Translations under genes and position numbers: made by a program
Notes under the pieces: model-generated
Database searches by the model: none
What the model was told of the DNA's origin: nothing
Seen by the model: only the letters and a program-made list of their open reading frames with translations
NCBI RefSeq assembly: GCF_049243985.1
Contig: NC_135379.1
Span: forward strand, 21,226,001 to 21,290,000
Direction of reading: 5' to 3'
DNA length: 64,000 nt
Source: Paroedura picta
Lineage: Eukaryota; Chordata; Lepidosauria; Squamata; Gekkonidae
In this document: positions 11,472 to 22,485 of the stretch, in pieces
Position numbering within the stretch: the first letter of the stretch is position 1
How the letters are laid out: the number at the start of each line of letters is the position of its first letter

Positions 11472-13682
11472 GTTCATTGCAAAGATTCCATCCAAATACT
11501 GTATGCCATGTGTTGTGAACACTTGAAAGCACTGTTCAAATAGCCGTGTTTCTTTTCATCCATTACCAAGTTCATTAAGAAGCTTCTGATCTAGACAAGG
11601 CTTGGAGTCCAGTCCCTCGTCCCCCCTCCCCCTCATAAAAGCACATAGTTGTATGTGCTACTTGCCTTAGTGTTCATTTCACACTCAGCACTTTCTTGGT
11701 GAACATGAGAAACAGGCCTCAAGACCAATGGCTGAAACTTAACTGAACCCTTCCCCATTTAGTGAATGGATTCAAAGTAGGAGGCAAATGATAGCCTCTT
11801 TACCTAAACATGCACAGTGCTTAGGGTAGGGTGTACACTGCAATTTAACAAACTGTAATGTTATGGTTTTGGTAATTACTATTCATAGCACAGCAGGCCT
11901 GGTATAAGTGGTCTGACAGACTCCATTGGGACTCTGACTATATCATTTAGAAGACCTTTATTTAGAATGCCATAGCGCTGTTCAGTGCAAATGACTGGTA
12001 CCGCTAGCCCTATTTTCTGCCCCACCCAACTTTGTATCATTACCAAATGCTACCGTAGCCCTTCTGTCAACCAATCAGAACCTTACTATTGGAAACAATT
12101 TTCTTGTATGAATAATGTGCATCAATATCTTGAACAAAAACTTAAACGTTACACCAAGAAAAAAATCCAGCAAAAATTCATTGCAGAATTCATTATCAAA
12201 GAGTTGGCCTCCAAACAGCTCTGGCCTGGGTCTGTTTTAGCCTACATCTCAGGGTCCTCAAAACATTTATACAAGTTAACATGTCGTCAGAAAGATGGAA
12301 AGCTCTACCATAAAAATGATTATGAGCTTTCCCCACAGTAGACCTTCCCACACCATATCACAAACTGCTTCTGCAGCTACTTAAAATTGGTTTAAGAAAT
12401 TATTCCAGATTATTCCAATGGGCTCTTGATAAATTAGTCAATTTCATCACTCATCCTTGACCCCAGAGGATTCCTCCTCTTTTCATCAAGAAGATCTAGT
12501 GAATGGTTTATGCAAGAAAGAAGTCTTATGAACAGCAATGCCCACATCCTAATTCAGTTTGCATCCTGCTCATCCGTCACTATCAAGGAGTCAAGTCTTC
12601 AAGTGTGTGAATACATTCAGATTTGTATGACAGGATTGCTTTCTTGCAGACCACCATCAGTCTGCTGCTGAGCAGGTGCTGTAGGAGCAAAGACCAGGCA
12701 AAGGTGACATCAGGGGCAGAGCTTTACCCACCTGCTCTGTTTCCTTTTCCTCCTGTGTAGTTTGTTGCTGACAGATATATTTGTTCTATTTTTGTAGACG
12801 TGATCTTATGTATGCATCTACTGCAAGCTGCTTTGAGTCCACACTCAATGGAGAAATGTGGAACACAAATATCCAGATAATTAATAAAGTATCTGTACTA
12901 GTCATCTAAAATATTCATCTATTGTAAAGTGGGGAGGAAATGCAAAGATTCTTGATAAATGAGCAAATTGTATTCCTCAGTCATATTCATGGGCCATGAA
13001 AGTATAATAGTGGCTGCAAATTGCCACTTAAAAGAAAACATTACCAAGGCACAACTGGTCCCTCTGCAAATGCAAAACTGTTCCGCACAATGCTCACAAC
13101 AAATTTCAACAGAAAAGATTGAGACAATCTGATCAGAAGATTGCTTCGCATGAAAAGTCAGCTACCGGTTCACTTTTTGTTGCTTTCATGCTGTGGTCTC
13201 TCGTTGGACAGGTTTCCGAGTCTGTATAATCTGCATAATTTGATTGGAGACCCTACAGAGACAAACCAATGTGCTTTGTGAGCAATGGCAACCCTGTTGC
13301 ACCTACAAGTCTGAAAACCCATATTCTTCCCCCAACACAACTGATGGCTAATCTAGCAGCTCTAAATGCTCCTTGACTCCACACCACACATTTGAGTCAA
13401 TGCTTCTAAATTTGCTGCAAATAGTTCCATATTCCGAAACGGTCCTCCTTAGAGTCTAAACATCCTGAGGTTAGCTTACAGTATGAAAGCGATGGCATAA
13501 TAAGCCACTCTCACATTATAATTAAAGATAATAGCTCTGCTCCACAGAATTCGAATGCTGAACATTTTTGTTCACTCTCTTGCTATAGAAGCAGAGCAGT
13601 ACTGCACAGCAGGTAAGTCATGGAAGTCATGGAAGAAATCTTTAGTAAGGAACAACTGTTTAGTTGATTGGATTTGGTTGAG
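11472..13682. other. Intergenic, mostly unassigned
   Basis: A 118-codon open frame (11985-12341, + strand) is lysine- and tyrosine-rich and has no recognised domain. A possible L2-like tail (actgcaagctgctttgagtc, caatggagaaatgtgg) lies at about 12740-12895. Otherwise AT-rich and without recognised elements. Confidence 0.5.
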
Positions 13683-13970
13683 CCAGCATTTCTCAACTTT
13701 TTTACCATGGAGAAATCTCTGAAACAGTCCTCTCAGAAGTGGTGCAATTGTGCAGAATAAGTTTGAGAAGCATAGCTGTGTCCATACCCACCCAGGCCCC
13801 CTCTCTTCGCACTCCCTACAGGCCCATCATTGGCCACTGGGGGAGCCAGCATGACCATATATGGTCATATCATGATAAATGTTTAACAAATTTAAGCCAT
13901 ATATTTAAAATGAATTAACTCCCACCCATTCAGGAAACCCTTCCAGGGTCTTCAAGAAACCTGAGGAATT
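13683..13970 (+). mobile_element. hAT-like repeat (cagcatttctcaacttttt family)
   Basis: The left end ccagcatttctcaactttt, then ccatggagaaatctctgaaa, ccatatatggtcatatcatg and the right-hand cccacccattcaggaaaccc-ttccagg form a known-looking squamate repeat. Partial copies lie at 24925 (reverse) and 36553. hAT membership is inferred from the ends only. Confidence 0.5.
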
Positions 13971-13984
13971 AAGTTTGCAAGTAG

Positions 13985-14103
13985 TCCTGAGTTATGATTT
14001 TAAAATTTGTTTTGTGTGTTTTAGTGTATTTTACTGTGTATGTTTTCACTATGTTGTAACCCGCTTTGAGCCCCATAAAGAAGGAAGGTGGCTAATAAAT
14101 GTT

Positions 14104-14143
<40 letters not shown>

Positions 14144-14146
14144 AGT
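13985..14146 (+). mobile_element. L2-like LINE 3' tail with (AAAT)n
   Basis: ttgtaacccgctttgagccc, aaggaaggtggctaataaat and then a (AAAT)n run is the form of squamate L2-like 3' ends. It follows a hAT-like repeat. Confidence 0.6.
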
Positions 14147-14689
14147 ACTGACAAAGTGAAGTCTAATGCTATATGTAGTGTTCTGTATAGTGTTTACATA
14201 TTAATCGCTGGACATGGTTGACTTGCATCCTTAGTGGGAACTCCAATGGTTTATTCTTTTGCATCCACAGAGCAGGCCCTTCTTCTCCCCATGGAAGTTA
14301 AGAAGGCAGCTCTTACGGCATTCTATGGTAGATCATTAGATGATGATGAAAATCTCTTGGTTTATAAGGCTTGTATCCTCTTGCATACTGTAATGTATAT
14401 TTATTGCTGGGAGACTGTTCAAATCCTACAAGAGTTGCCCCCCTCCTAGGCATTATGTTAAGATGGTTTTTCCTCCCTTTCATTTATTAGCTGAAAATCG
14501 AAACAGAACTTGCCCATCCAGTGGGAGAAAGAGTGGGTGGGGATAAGGAAGATGTCATCCCTGATTTCTCCTTCTCCCATTTTTTCTGACATTTCCTCCC
14601 TGCCACCCCGCCATTGGCAAGTAATAGAAAAGGTGGTCTTCCAAGTGGACTCCGTTGATGGGTTTGAGAAGTAGTTAATGCTTCCTTAA

Positions 14690-15107
14690 AAGAGAGGGCA
14701 GTTGTCCCATCCTTGAAACAGGCTGTGGTGCACGCCTACCCTTGAGTTCAATAATTATCCACTAGACTCAAATGTTTCACTCTTTAGCAAGATGATTGGA
14801 CAGGTGATGGCTGGACAACTCCAAGACTTCCTGAAAATTCTTTGGGTTCCTTCCAATCTGTTTTCAGGCCTCAAACAGTTTTAGTTGCCCAGGTGGATGA
14901 CTTGACTGGGATAATGGACAGAGGGACACCAACTGTGTTGGCTCTCCCAGACCTTTAAGCCACCTTCTGGACCACCTGTCAGTACTGGGATGGGGAGGCA
15001 CCATTGTGCAGTAGTTTCAGTCCTACCTGGAGAGTAGGTGTAAGAAGGGGGTGCTTGGGGTCTGCTGGGCCTATGGAGTCACACAAAGTTCCATCTTTTC
15101 CCCTATT
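14690..15107 (+). mobile_element. L2 LINE reverse-transcriptase fragment
   Basis: Forward-strand translation shows decayed L2-type RT words: AVVPSLKQA, then MAGQLQDFL, PFQSVFRP-like (SFQSVFRPQTV), LVAQVDDLTGIMDRG and VLALPDL. In intact L2 these read KVVAGQLQ, PFQSGFRPG, LVALVDDL and LVLLDLSAAFDTVDH. Several frameshifts and stops make it a remnant. A CR1-like tail follows at once. Confidence 0.7.
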
Positions 15108-15290
15108 AGAATCATAGAGTTGGAAAGGACATCATGGGTCATCCAACCCCCTGCACTATGCAGGATACTCACAACCCTATCGCTCATCTACTGTCACCTG
15201 CCACCCCTTTAGCCTTCACAGAATCAGTCTCTCCGTCTGATGGCTATCCAGCCTCGGTTTAAAAATTCTCTTTAATATCTATATGAAACC
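15108..15290 (-). mobile_element. CR1-like LINE 3' tail
   Basis: The tagaatcatagagttggaaa terminal word, catccaaccccctgcac and aaaccgaggctggatagcca (reverse strand) define a short copy of a second CR1-like tail family, shared with 58980-59165. Confidence 0.75.
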
Positions 15291-15392
15291 ACTGGATGAG
15301 GTCACTCAGAGATTTGGGCTGGGTTGTCAGTTCTCTATTCATCTGTAAGAGGCAAACTGAAAGCTCTGAACTGAATTAGAACAGCAGAGGTT

Positions 15393-15600
15393 GGGTTGCC
15401 AACTCTAGTGGGGAATTCCTGAAGATTTTGGGATAGTGCTTGGGGAAGGTGAGGTTTGGGAAGGTAAAGGACCTCAGCAAGGTATAATACCATTTAGTCT
15501 ACTCTCTAGAGCAGCCATCTTCTCCAGGAAAATTGATATCTTCATGTTCAAAATCAGTTATTCCAATTCTTCAGGTCCCAACTGGAGGTTGGCAGCTCCA
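15393..15600 (-). repeat. Roughly 200-bp dispersed repeat, reverse copy
   Basis: Starts gggttgccaactctagtgg and ends caggtcccaactggaggttgg-cagc, with cagccatcttctccaggaaa inside. A CORE-SINE abuts its right end. Confidence 0.7.
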
Positions 15601-15831
15601 GATGAAGAAGAGAAGTGCTGGGTTTTTGTACCCCACTTTTTACTACCTGAAGGAGTCCCAGTGTGGTTTAAAATCACCTTCCCTTCCTCTCCTCACAACA
15701 AGACACCCTGTGAGGTAGGTGAGGCTGAGAGAGCTCTGAGAGAACTGTGACTGGCCCAAGGTCACCCAGCTAGCTGTATTTGAAGGAGTGGGGAATCAAA
15801 CCCAGTTCTCTCAATCACTACAGCAAGCTGG
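15601..15831 (-). mobile_element. CORE (MIR-like) SINE
   Basis: It is a reverse-strand copy: taccccactttttactacc tail, gacaccctgtgaggtaggtg, caaggtcacccagctagctg and a head ending near catcactacagcaagctgg. It directly abuts the roughly 200-bp repeat at 15393-15600. Confidence 0.8.
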
Positions 15832-15834
15832 TGA

Positions 15835-16947
15835 CTTGTACGTTGCCTTGAGCCAGGACAAAAGTTGGGATATAGACAAATACATCTGTGAAGAGGGGAA
15901 GGTGTTTTTAACTCTTTAAGTTCGGTTGAGTTGTACTGATTGAAATGGGGGAGTGCAGGTGAAAAACAAGAGAAAACAGTGATGTTGTGGCGGGTTTTTT
16001 AAAAAATTAACTGTGTCATAGCCCTTTCCAGTAAGTAATATCAACTTGTCCTGCAGAGAAAGAAAGGAAAGAAGAGTCACTTTCCTTGAGCTATACTGAG
16101 CACTGTCGCCTTGTCCAACTTACTGTTTGTGGTTCTGGACAAATGAAGCAGGCCTTTGCATTTCACTCTCTAATAACATGTTCGAAGGGAATGGCTGGTT
16201 CCTAGGAATGTGGGTGTCCCTATACCAAACCATAATTAAAGGAATTACAAAAACATCGGAGCAGCCTTTGCAACTCTGAAAATGGAAGCTTCGTTAACAA
16301 ATGGTAGGGTGGAAATTGGAAGAGGAAGTCAAAGAGCCCAAACTGGCAGGTTGTGGCAGTTTGAAGATACCTTTGTTCTGTGCTCCTGAGAAATTAAATA
16401 TGCTTCCCATGGGATTTTAAACTGCACAGAATAAAAGGTCAGACAAAGTTTTAATTGACAGGGATGGAAGGAAAGAAACTATGGACTCTAAAGTTCAAAG
16501 GCAGACAGGGGAGGGAATGCCGGACATGAAATATGCATTTATACTGAATGCCAGAAATTAAATATGCATTTATACTGAATGCCAAAAATTATAGTGTATT
16601 TAAATAGAATGGCCAACAATTATGTGCATTTAGTATAGGCAGTTGCTGCTGTTCTAGAAAATGCAAACACACAAACTGTAAGACATGGGTGATATCATTT
16701 ATGGGAGCAGGGTTTAGGTAAGAATTTGCTAGCTTTTCTCGGGACATTTCTTCAAGTGATGGGAGGTATCACATACAAAGAGTTCCATGAACATTTTTGT
16801 GGTCCTACTTCATTGGAATTCCCTAATAAAATAGCATTTTTTCTAATTTTATAGCATGAGCAGCAGTCATACCTCTTCTTCTAGCATCCTTGGAATATGT
16901 TATTAGCAATTTATGTCATGTTCTTAGCAAACTGAGGTATAAGAATG
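15835..16947. other. Intergenic, no element beyond a small tandem duplication
   Basis: The only structure seen is the 2 x 31-bp duplication at 16529. Confidence 0.6.
16529..16590. repeat. Tandem duplication, 2 x 31 bp
   Basis: Two adjacent 31-bp units (starting aaatatgcatttatactgaa) differ at a single base (ccagaaatt against ccaaaaatt). Confidence 0.9.
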
Positions 16948-17160
16948 CCAACTTCCAGGTGGTGGCTATAGATCTCTTGGGGGTAAGAACTGGTCTCCAG
17001 GTGACCAAGATCAGATCCCCTGGAGAAAACAACCACTCAGGAAAGTGGATTCCATGCCATTATATCCCACTGAAGTTCCCCCCCCCCTCCGAACCTCATC
17101 ATTTCCAGACTCTGCCCCCCAAATCTCCAGGGATTTCCCATTCCAGAGCTGGCAACCCCA
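16948..17160 (+). repeat. Roughly 200-bp dispersed repeat
   Basis: Starts tgccaacttccaggtggtgg and ends ccattccagagctggcaacc, with agatcagatcccctggagaa inside: a full-length copy. Confidence 0.75.
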
Positions 17161-17296
17161 CTACTGAAACCTGTCACCTGGCAAAATAGGTAGCCGCCTA
17201 AAACACTCTTGGGATTATATATGAGTGCTGCATAGAATCTATATATTCTTTGAATGACCTTCAGCATTTCAAACAAACTGGGCATCAACTGAACAG

Positions 17297-17551
17297 GAGA
17301 GCCAGCTTGTGGTTAAGAGTGACAGCTTCTGATCTGGAGATTGTGTTTAATTCCCTACTCCTCCACATGCAGCCAGCTGGGTGACCTTGGGCCAGTCACA
17401 GTGCTTTCAGAGCTCTCTCAGCCTTACCTGCCTCACAGGGTGTCTGAGGTGGGGAGAGGAAGGGAAGGCGATTGCAAGCCAATTTGAAACGCCTTTGGGT
17501 ATTTGTGAAAAGTGGGGTTTATAAAATAACTTTTCGTCTTCTTTTTCCTCT
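17297..17551 (+). mobile_element. CORE (MIR-like) SINE
   Basis: Head gccagcttgtggttaagag, core gcagccagctgggtgacctt, cctcacagggtgtctgaggt, tail gtgaaaagtggggtttataa and a CTT-rich end. It lies between two copies of the roughly 200-bp repeat. Confidence 0.85.
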
Positions 17552-17591
17552 TATTCATATGGGAGTGTTCTGTATTGAAAACAGCTTTCAA

Positions 17592-17815
17592 GCTTGCCAA
17601 GTTCCAGGTGGGAAAGCCAAAGAGGTGGGGCCTGGAGTTTTCCCAGAATTATAACATCTTCTGACAAGAAAGATCAGATCCCCTGGAAAAAAATAGCTAT
17701 GCTGTGTAGGGTACACTCTATGGCATTATACCCTACTGAGGTCCCTTTCCCTGCCCTCCCTTGGCACCACCCATTCCAAATCTCCAGGGATTTCTAGCCT
17801 GGAGTTGACAACCCA
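17592..17815 (+). repeat. Roughly 200-bp dispersed repeat
   Basis: Starts cttgccaagttccaggtgg, contains agatcagatcccctggaaaa and ends agcctggagttgacaaccc: full length with a small insertion near the left end. Confidence 0.75.
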
Positions 17816-18721
17816 GAGTAGGGACACTGAAAGTGAAGCAAGCAGGGAAATCACCTCACAATGTAGCTTGTTTTCAACAGCATCCAGCTAATTAATGTTT
17901 TTGTTCTCTGGTATTAGTGCTTTGAAAGAAAGTTGCTATACATTTTTTAGCATACATTAGACTCCTGGCCTGTTACTTTTCTGTAACAAGTAAATAGCAG
18001 TAAATGCTTTATCTGCTACCACGGTGATAACATTGGCCAGTCCTAGCCAGAGGGGGAAAAAGCTATATCCAAATGGTGAAGGGGTGAGAGGGGTGGGATT
18101 TTCCCCCCCTAAAGCAGAGAGAAAGAAGGAGGTGTACCAATTACGGGATTGGTGTGAGAGGCTGTCAGTCAGAGGAATTGTTTTCTCACTTGCATATTCA
18201 TAAGCTGAATCTCCTTTGCAAGGAAGCGGTATTGCATTGGGTCAAATTTTGCTTTTTGCTTTTTTTTAAAGTACAAATTCCATCTTGCTTTAATCACTGC
18301 CCACTGTTAGTCTTCCGTACGGCCTGCCAGCTGCATTCCTTTTATGCTGTTGTTTTGGCTTAGGCTCCAGACAAATTTTGGATCTCTTCACACTGAAAAA
18401 ACTTACAGCCTCCTCTCTTTTCTAACAGAAAACAGACTTCACTTTAGTTATATAAGAACGTGATGAGTTGGAGGAATAAAATGGCCACCGTCTTTTTTCT
18501 TAGAGTTTGTGAAGATTTTATTTTGTCAGAGGAACAGCATGAGACTGCCTCTAAAATGGAAGCCCAGCTTCATCTGAATTGAAAAGCTATGGCATTTCCT
18601 AGTGTGCTTTTCACAATTTCAAGCATGGTTTCCAAAACATAACTGCTTTTAATCTTATTTGGTTCTTTTGTGTGGTGGAGGTTTGCAACAGAAGCAGTTG
18701 CAGGTGGGATCTGCTAGGATA
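17816..18721. other. Intergenic, nothing recognised
   Basis: No repeat, exon or RNA gene is recognised. Confidence 0.55.
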
Positions 18722-18882
18722 GACCAGGAGACCCTGATCTCGCCAGATCTTGCAAGCTAAGCAGAGCTGGCCCCGATTAGTATTTGGATGGGAAGCCACT
18801 GGCAGGCAGTCACTTTGGTTCATCTCTTGCCTTGAAAACCTTATGGGGAAGCCATAAGTAGGCTGCAGCTTGACAGGCACCT
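18722..18882 (+). mobile_element. 5S-rRNA-derived SINE
   Basis: Positions about 18731-18806 read as decayed 5S rRNA: accctgatctcgccagatct, agctaagcag (A-box) and tatttggatgggaagcc (C-box). A second module follows, ttgccttgaaaaccttatgg and gccataagtaggctgcagct-tgacagg, as in 5S-Sauria-type SINEs. The second module shows this is a retroposon, not a plain 5S pseudogene. Confidence 0.8.
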
Positions 18883-19149
18883 CTGCATACACATGTGGGA
18901 TCCAGCAATCTGAGTTTAGGGTCTGAGGACAAAGATCTTACTGCTGCAGAATCTACCCACACTTCTAGGCTTGATCCCAGCCTCGTTCCACAATCTCACT
19001 GGGCTCCCTACTTTTCAGAATTTCACAAGAACTACCCTGTTGCTGACCCCATTTTCCCCATGCTTTTGGCAACAAAAACTGACTGAATATACAGGTAGAA
19101 TATGTTTTAAATTCATTTGTAGAATGATATTTGAGGTTATTTGAGACTC

Positions 19150-19349
19150 CCCTCCCCTCCCCTCCACATGCAAGCCAGCTGGGTGACCTTTGGCCGGTCA
19201 GTTTTCTTAGGGCTGTTCTCACAGAGCAGTTCTCTCAGAGCTCTCTCAGGGTGTCTGTTGTAGGGAGAGGAAATATGTTTGTAAGTTGCTTTGGGAACTC
19301 CTTTGGGTGGTCAATCGCTGGATCTTAAAAACAAGCTCTTCTCTCTTCT
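19150..19349 (+). mobile_element. CORE (MIR-like) SINE, 5' truncated
   Basis: The tRNA-like head is missing. It starts in ctccacatgcaagccagctg and continues through agggtgtctgttgtagggag to a tail aaaacaagctcttctctctt. Confidence 0.75.
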
Positions 19350-19740
19350 AAATTATAGTAGTTTACAAGGGTGGCAGATACATTTCCTCAGTCTCCAACC
19401 AAGAAGTGTCTGTGAATGTATGTCTGTGAATGAGAAAGGTTAAGCTGGAGGTCAGTTTTGTGTGCTTGTGTTTCTGAAGGAGGGGGAACGTAGGTTTAGG
19501 CTTGTGCACCAGGGGTCCGATCCAGACTGATTCAGCTTTGGTGCCCATTAAAGTCATTGGCATGATTGACTTTACTGGGCACCGAAGCCAAGTCAGTCCG
19601 GATTGGGGCCCTGGTTAATACATATATAACAATCACTATATTTAATAGAAAACTGCCAAGCTCATGGGAGGATCACAAAAGCCACCAAGCAGACATTTCT
19701 GCCTGCTCAGTGAATTCCCAAGTATGCAGGAAACATTAAA

Positions 19741-20020
19741 AAGGTAAAGGTAAAGGTATCCCCTGTGCAAGCACTGAGTCATGTCTGACTCTCTAGCGTT
19801 TTCATGGCAGACTCAATACAGGGTGGCCTTGCCAGTGCCTTCCCCAGTCATTACCATTTACCTCCCAGGGTAACCGTTTACTCATTTTACCGACCTCGGA
19901 AGGATGGAAGGCTGAGTCAACCTTGAGCCGGCTGCTGGGACCAAACTCCCAGCCTCATGGGCAGACAGCTTCAGACAGCATTTCTGCCGCTTACCACTCT
20001 GCGCCACAAGAGCTACCTCA
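19741..20020 (-). mobile_element. Sauria SINE (tRNA head, Bov-B-like tail)
   Basis: Reverse-strand copy: aaaggtaaaggtatcccctg tail, ctccattcagt-like middle, gaaggatggaaggctgagtc, and a head ending gcgccacaagagctac. It lacks the ggcgtcaccccaagg stretch seen in the copy at 7921. Confidence 0.8.
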
Positions 20021-21462
20021 TAAATCCCTAAATCCTTAGCACCACACCCCTGACAAATGGCAGCTACAATTACAGGAAATACTTTTTAGCGAACACTTTT
20101 GCACTTCCTGTGGAATTCCTGGGTGAACTGGAGACTACCATCTCCAGAGAAGCTTCTGGGTATTGCTAATGCGACTACAGTAGAGACCGGTCACAGGCTC
20201 TTAATATATTTTGTTGACTCTATAGAGGGCCCCCTCTTTCCATTTATAAGCTTTCATTAAGACAGCATCAGTCTGCTAGTGGCAGTCTGGAAAGAAGATG
20301 ATCCACACCAGATGAGAGGAAACACAACCCTCTGAATCTGAAGAGGAATTCCAGCAAGAGCGGGCTGGGACAGTCTAGTGAGCTCAGAAGAGTGCTGATT
20401 AGCCAAGAGTATTCTGAAAATTGTACGAGAATGCTATCATTTCCCACATGAAGTGCTTCTTCTTAAAAGCTTCATGGCCCAAGGGGTGTGTAGCCCACAC
20501 CGGACTCAAATCCGCGTCAAAAGGTGCATTGTTTGAATGGCTCTTAATCCCAAACAAAAGGGATCTGAAGAAGCAGCTGTGGCTGGTGGGATAAAATCAA
20601 TGATAAAGATAACAAATACAGTGACTTGGTTCTTTTAAATCTCATCTATTTTGTTGATTGGGAAACACTACACCAGTCTCTCATCAGCTAAAGGAAATCG
20701 TGGCTAATGAAAGCACAGTATACCTATTGCTGATTACAAAGAGGTTTCAGAGTTCCTGAGGAATACTGATTTGGAAAAATATAATTCAAGGGACAGGGAA
20801 AATATAATATATGAGAGAACCCAGAGAATCTCTTGCCCCATGTTTCCCAATCTTTCCCTACATTCACTTGTGGACAGATACTTCTCTGCATACTATGGCT
20901 GTCAATTCTAGGTTGGAAAAATCCTGCATATTTGGGAGTGGAACTTGGAGAGGGGAGGGACTTTGGCAGGAGATAGTCCAAAGCTGCTATTTCCTGCCTG
21001 ATCTCTGTCATGTAGGTTTACACACAGGCAGAAGGTTTCTAGCTTAGCCGTCCTTCTGACATGATCACGTTCTATTTTAATAGAGCTTCTGGTGTATGTA
21101 TAGTTATGCTTTCTAATATGCCAGCAACCTTGTGCCTTTTGGAATGGTACAGACCTTAAGGCTGGACCATGCCTAAATGTTTGAACCCACTTTTGGTTAA
21201 CACCAAGGAAACCTGAAAATTTGTTTTGTTGACTTAGGAAGGTTTTTGAGGGGAAAGTATGATTCTCGTTGAATGAGTAGAAACTACTCTTATAGTGCAC
21301 TTCTAAACAGAGTTACACTAGGGAGAGTCCACTGACACTAGTTCAAGTCCGCTGTCGTGGTCTAGGCAACAATTTGTACTTACTTCTACTCCATATCTTA
21401 AATGACGGGCACAGTTTTGGATCTCGATCTTTTTGGAACTATCAAAAGAATTAGAACCGTGG
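20021..21462. other. Intergenic, nothing certain
   Basis: A weak reverse trace of the roughly 200-bp repeat may lie near 20898-20975 (gtcaattctaggttggaaaa, ggagaggggagggactttgg). Otherwise nothing is recognised. Confidence 0.5.
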
Positions 21463-21575
21463 AATCATAAAATCATAGAGTTGGAAGGGATCTTCATGGT
21501 CATCTAGTCTAACCCCTTGCACAATGCAGGAATTAACAACTACCTGCCTACCCACAGTGACCCCATGCTACAAGT
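21463..21575 (-). mobile_element. CR1-like LINE 3' tail, short
   Basis: tcatagagttggaagggatc followed by catctagtctaaccccttgc and acaatgcaggaatta is the terminal part of a CR1-like element. Confidence 0.7.
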
Positions 21576-22409
21576 GTTACTTGGATAAACCAGCCCTGTT
21601 TTCAGTGGATCAGTTTCTTAAAATTACCAAGGGAATGGGGTGTCTAACACACTATTTATTGTATGTATAATCTAGTTCTACAACATTGTCTTGTATTTTT
21701 GTGGTCCATTCTCTTCTCTTTTATTTTATGTCACACTGTTTTTGTGTTTACAATGTTTTCTAATTCTGTCATCCTAATCCTGTTGCATTGTTTATTGGAT
21801 GTTTTATGCTGTCTGATTGCATTGTTTTAAAATTTTGTAATCTGCCTTAAGTTTTAGCAAGAAAGGTGAGCTAACAAGCAGGCCGTATATAAAGTAAATC
21901 AAGTTACACAGACATTGTCTCTATTATGACTAATTCTCCCAGTGTCAGATTTATCACCCCCCCCCAAAAAAAAAGCTTCTCTGGATGGGTCTTAATAGTT
22001 CTACTGCAAAGTATTTAATAAAGCCAGTCTGATTTCCATGCAGTTATTTGCTCCTGTGCAGGACTTTTACTGTATATCCTGAGTTCTATCTCCCGGACAC
22101 GTCATAAAGGGAAAGAAGGCCGCCCAGTCTGGCAGAGTTCCTTCATGAGATTCCTTTTATCTTAGTGTGAGCAAGCATTTCCAAGCCCTTGACTCTGCCT
22201 GGTCTGAATCTGCATATGCTTTCCAGATGAGAGGTTTAACTGCACAGCCCTGAACAGAACCAGCTCAAATTCTTAATCAGTAGTGTGCCACTTACGGTGT
22301 TTGTATTATGGTGGAAAAGAGGCAAAGCCCTACCCCCTTTAAAAATAATGCAGACATTGCAGCCTCCACTAGCTTCCCTCAGAAGTAAGATTTTTCCTGT
22401 TTTTCTTTC

Positions 22410-22485
22410 CCTTTTGTGACTGAGCTGCCCTAGTTATCTGTTTTCTTCTTTCCTGAAGGATTCCAGCTGTTCCACCCTGTCTCAG
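22410..22485. repeat. Segment shared with intron 6 (55090-55165)
   Basis: tgactgagctgccctagtta and tctgttttcttctttcctga-aggattccagctgt recur at 55090-55165 with few changes. The wider element is not recognised. Confidence 0.6.

Noticed and set aside
11985-12341. A 118-codon + strand open frame, Lys/Tyr-rich
   Set aside because: There is no recognised domain, no repeat match and no exon context. A translated search could still change this.
18731-18806. A functional 5S rRNA gene
   Set aside because: It is diverged, incomplete and joined to a SINE tail that recurs at 54561, so it is a retroposon copy.
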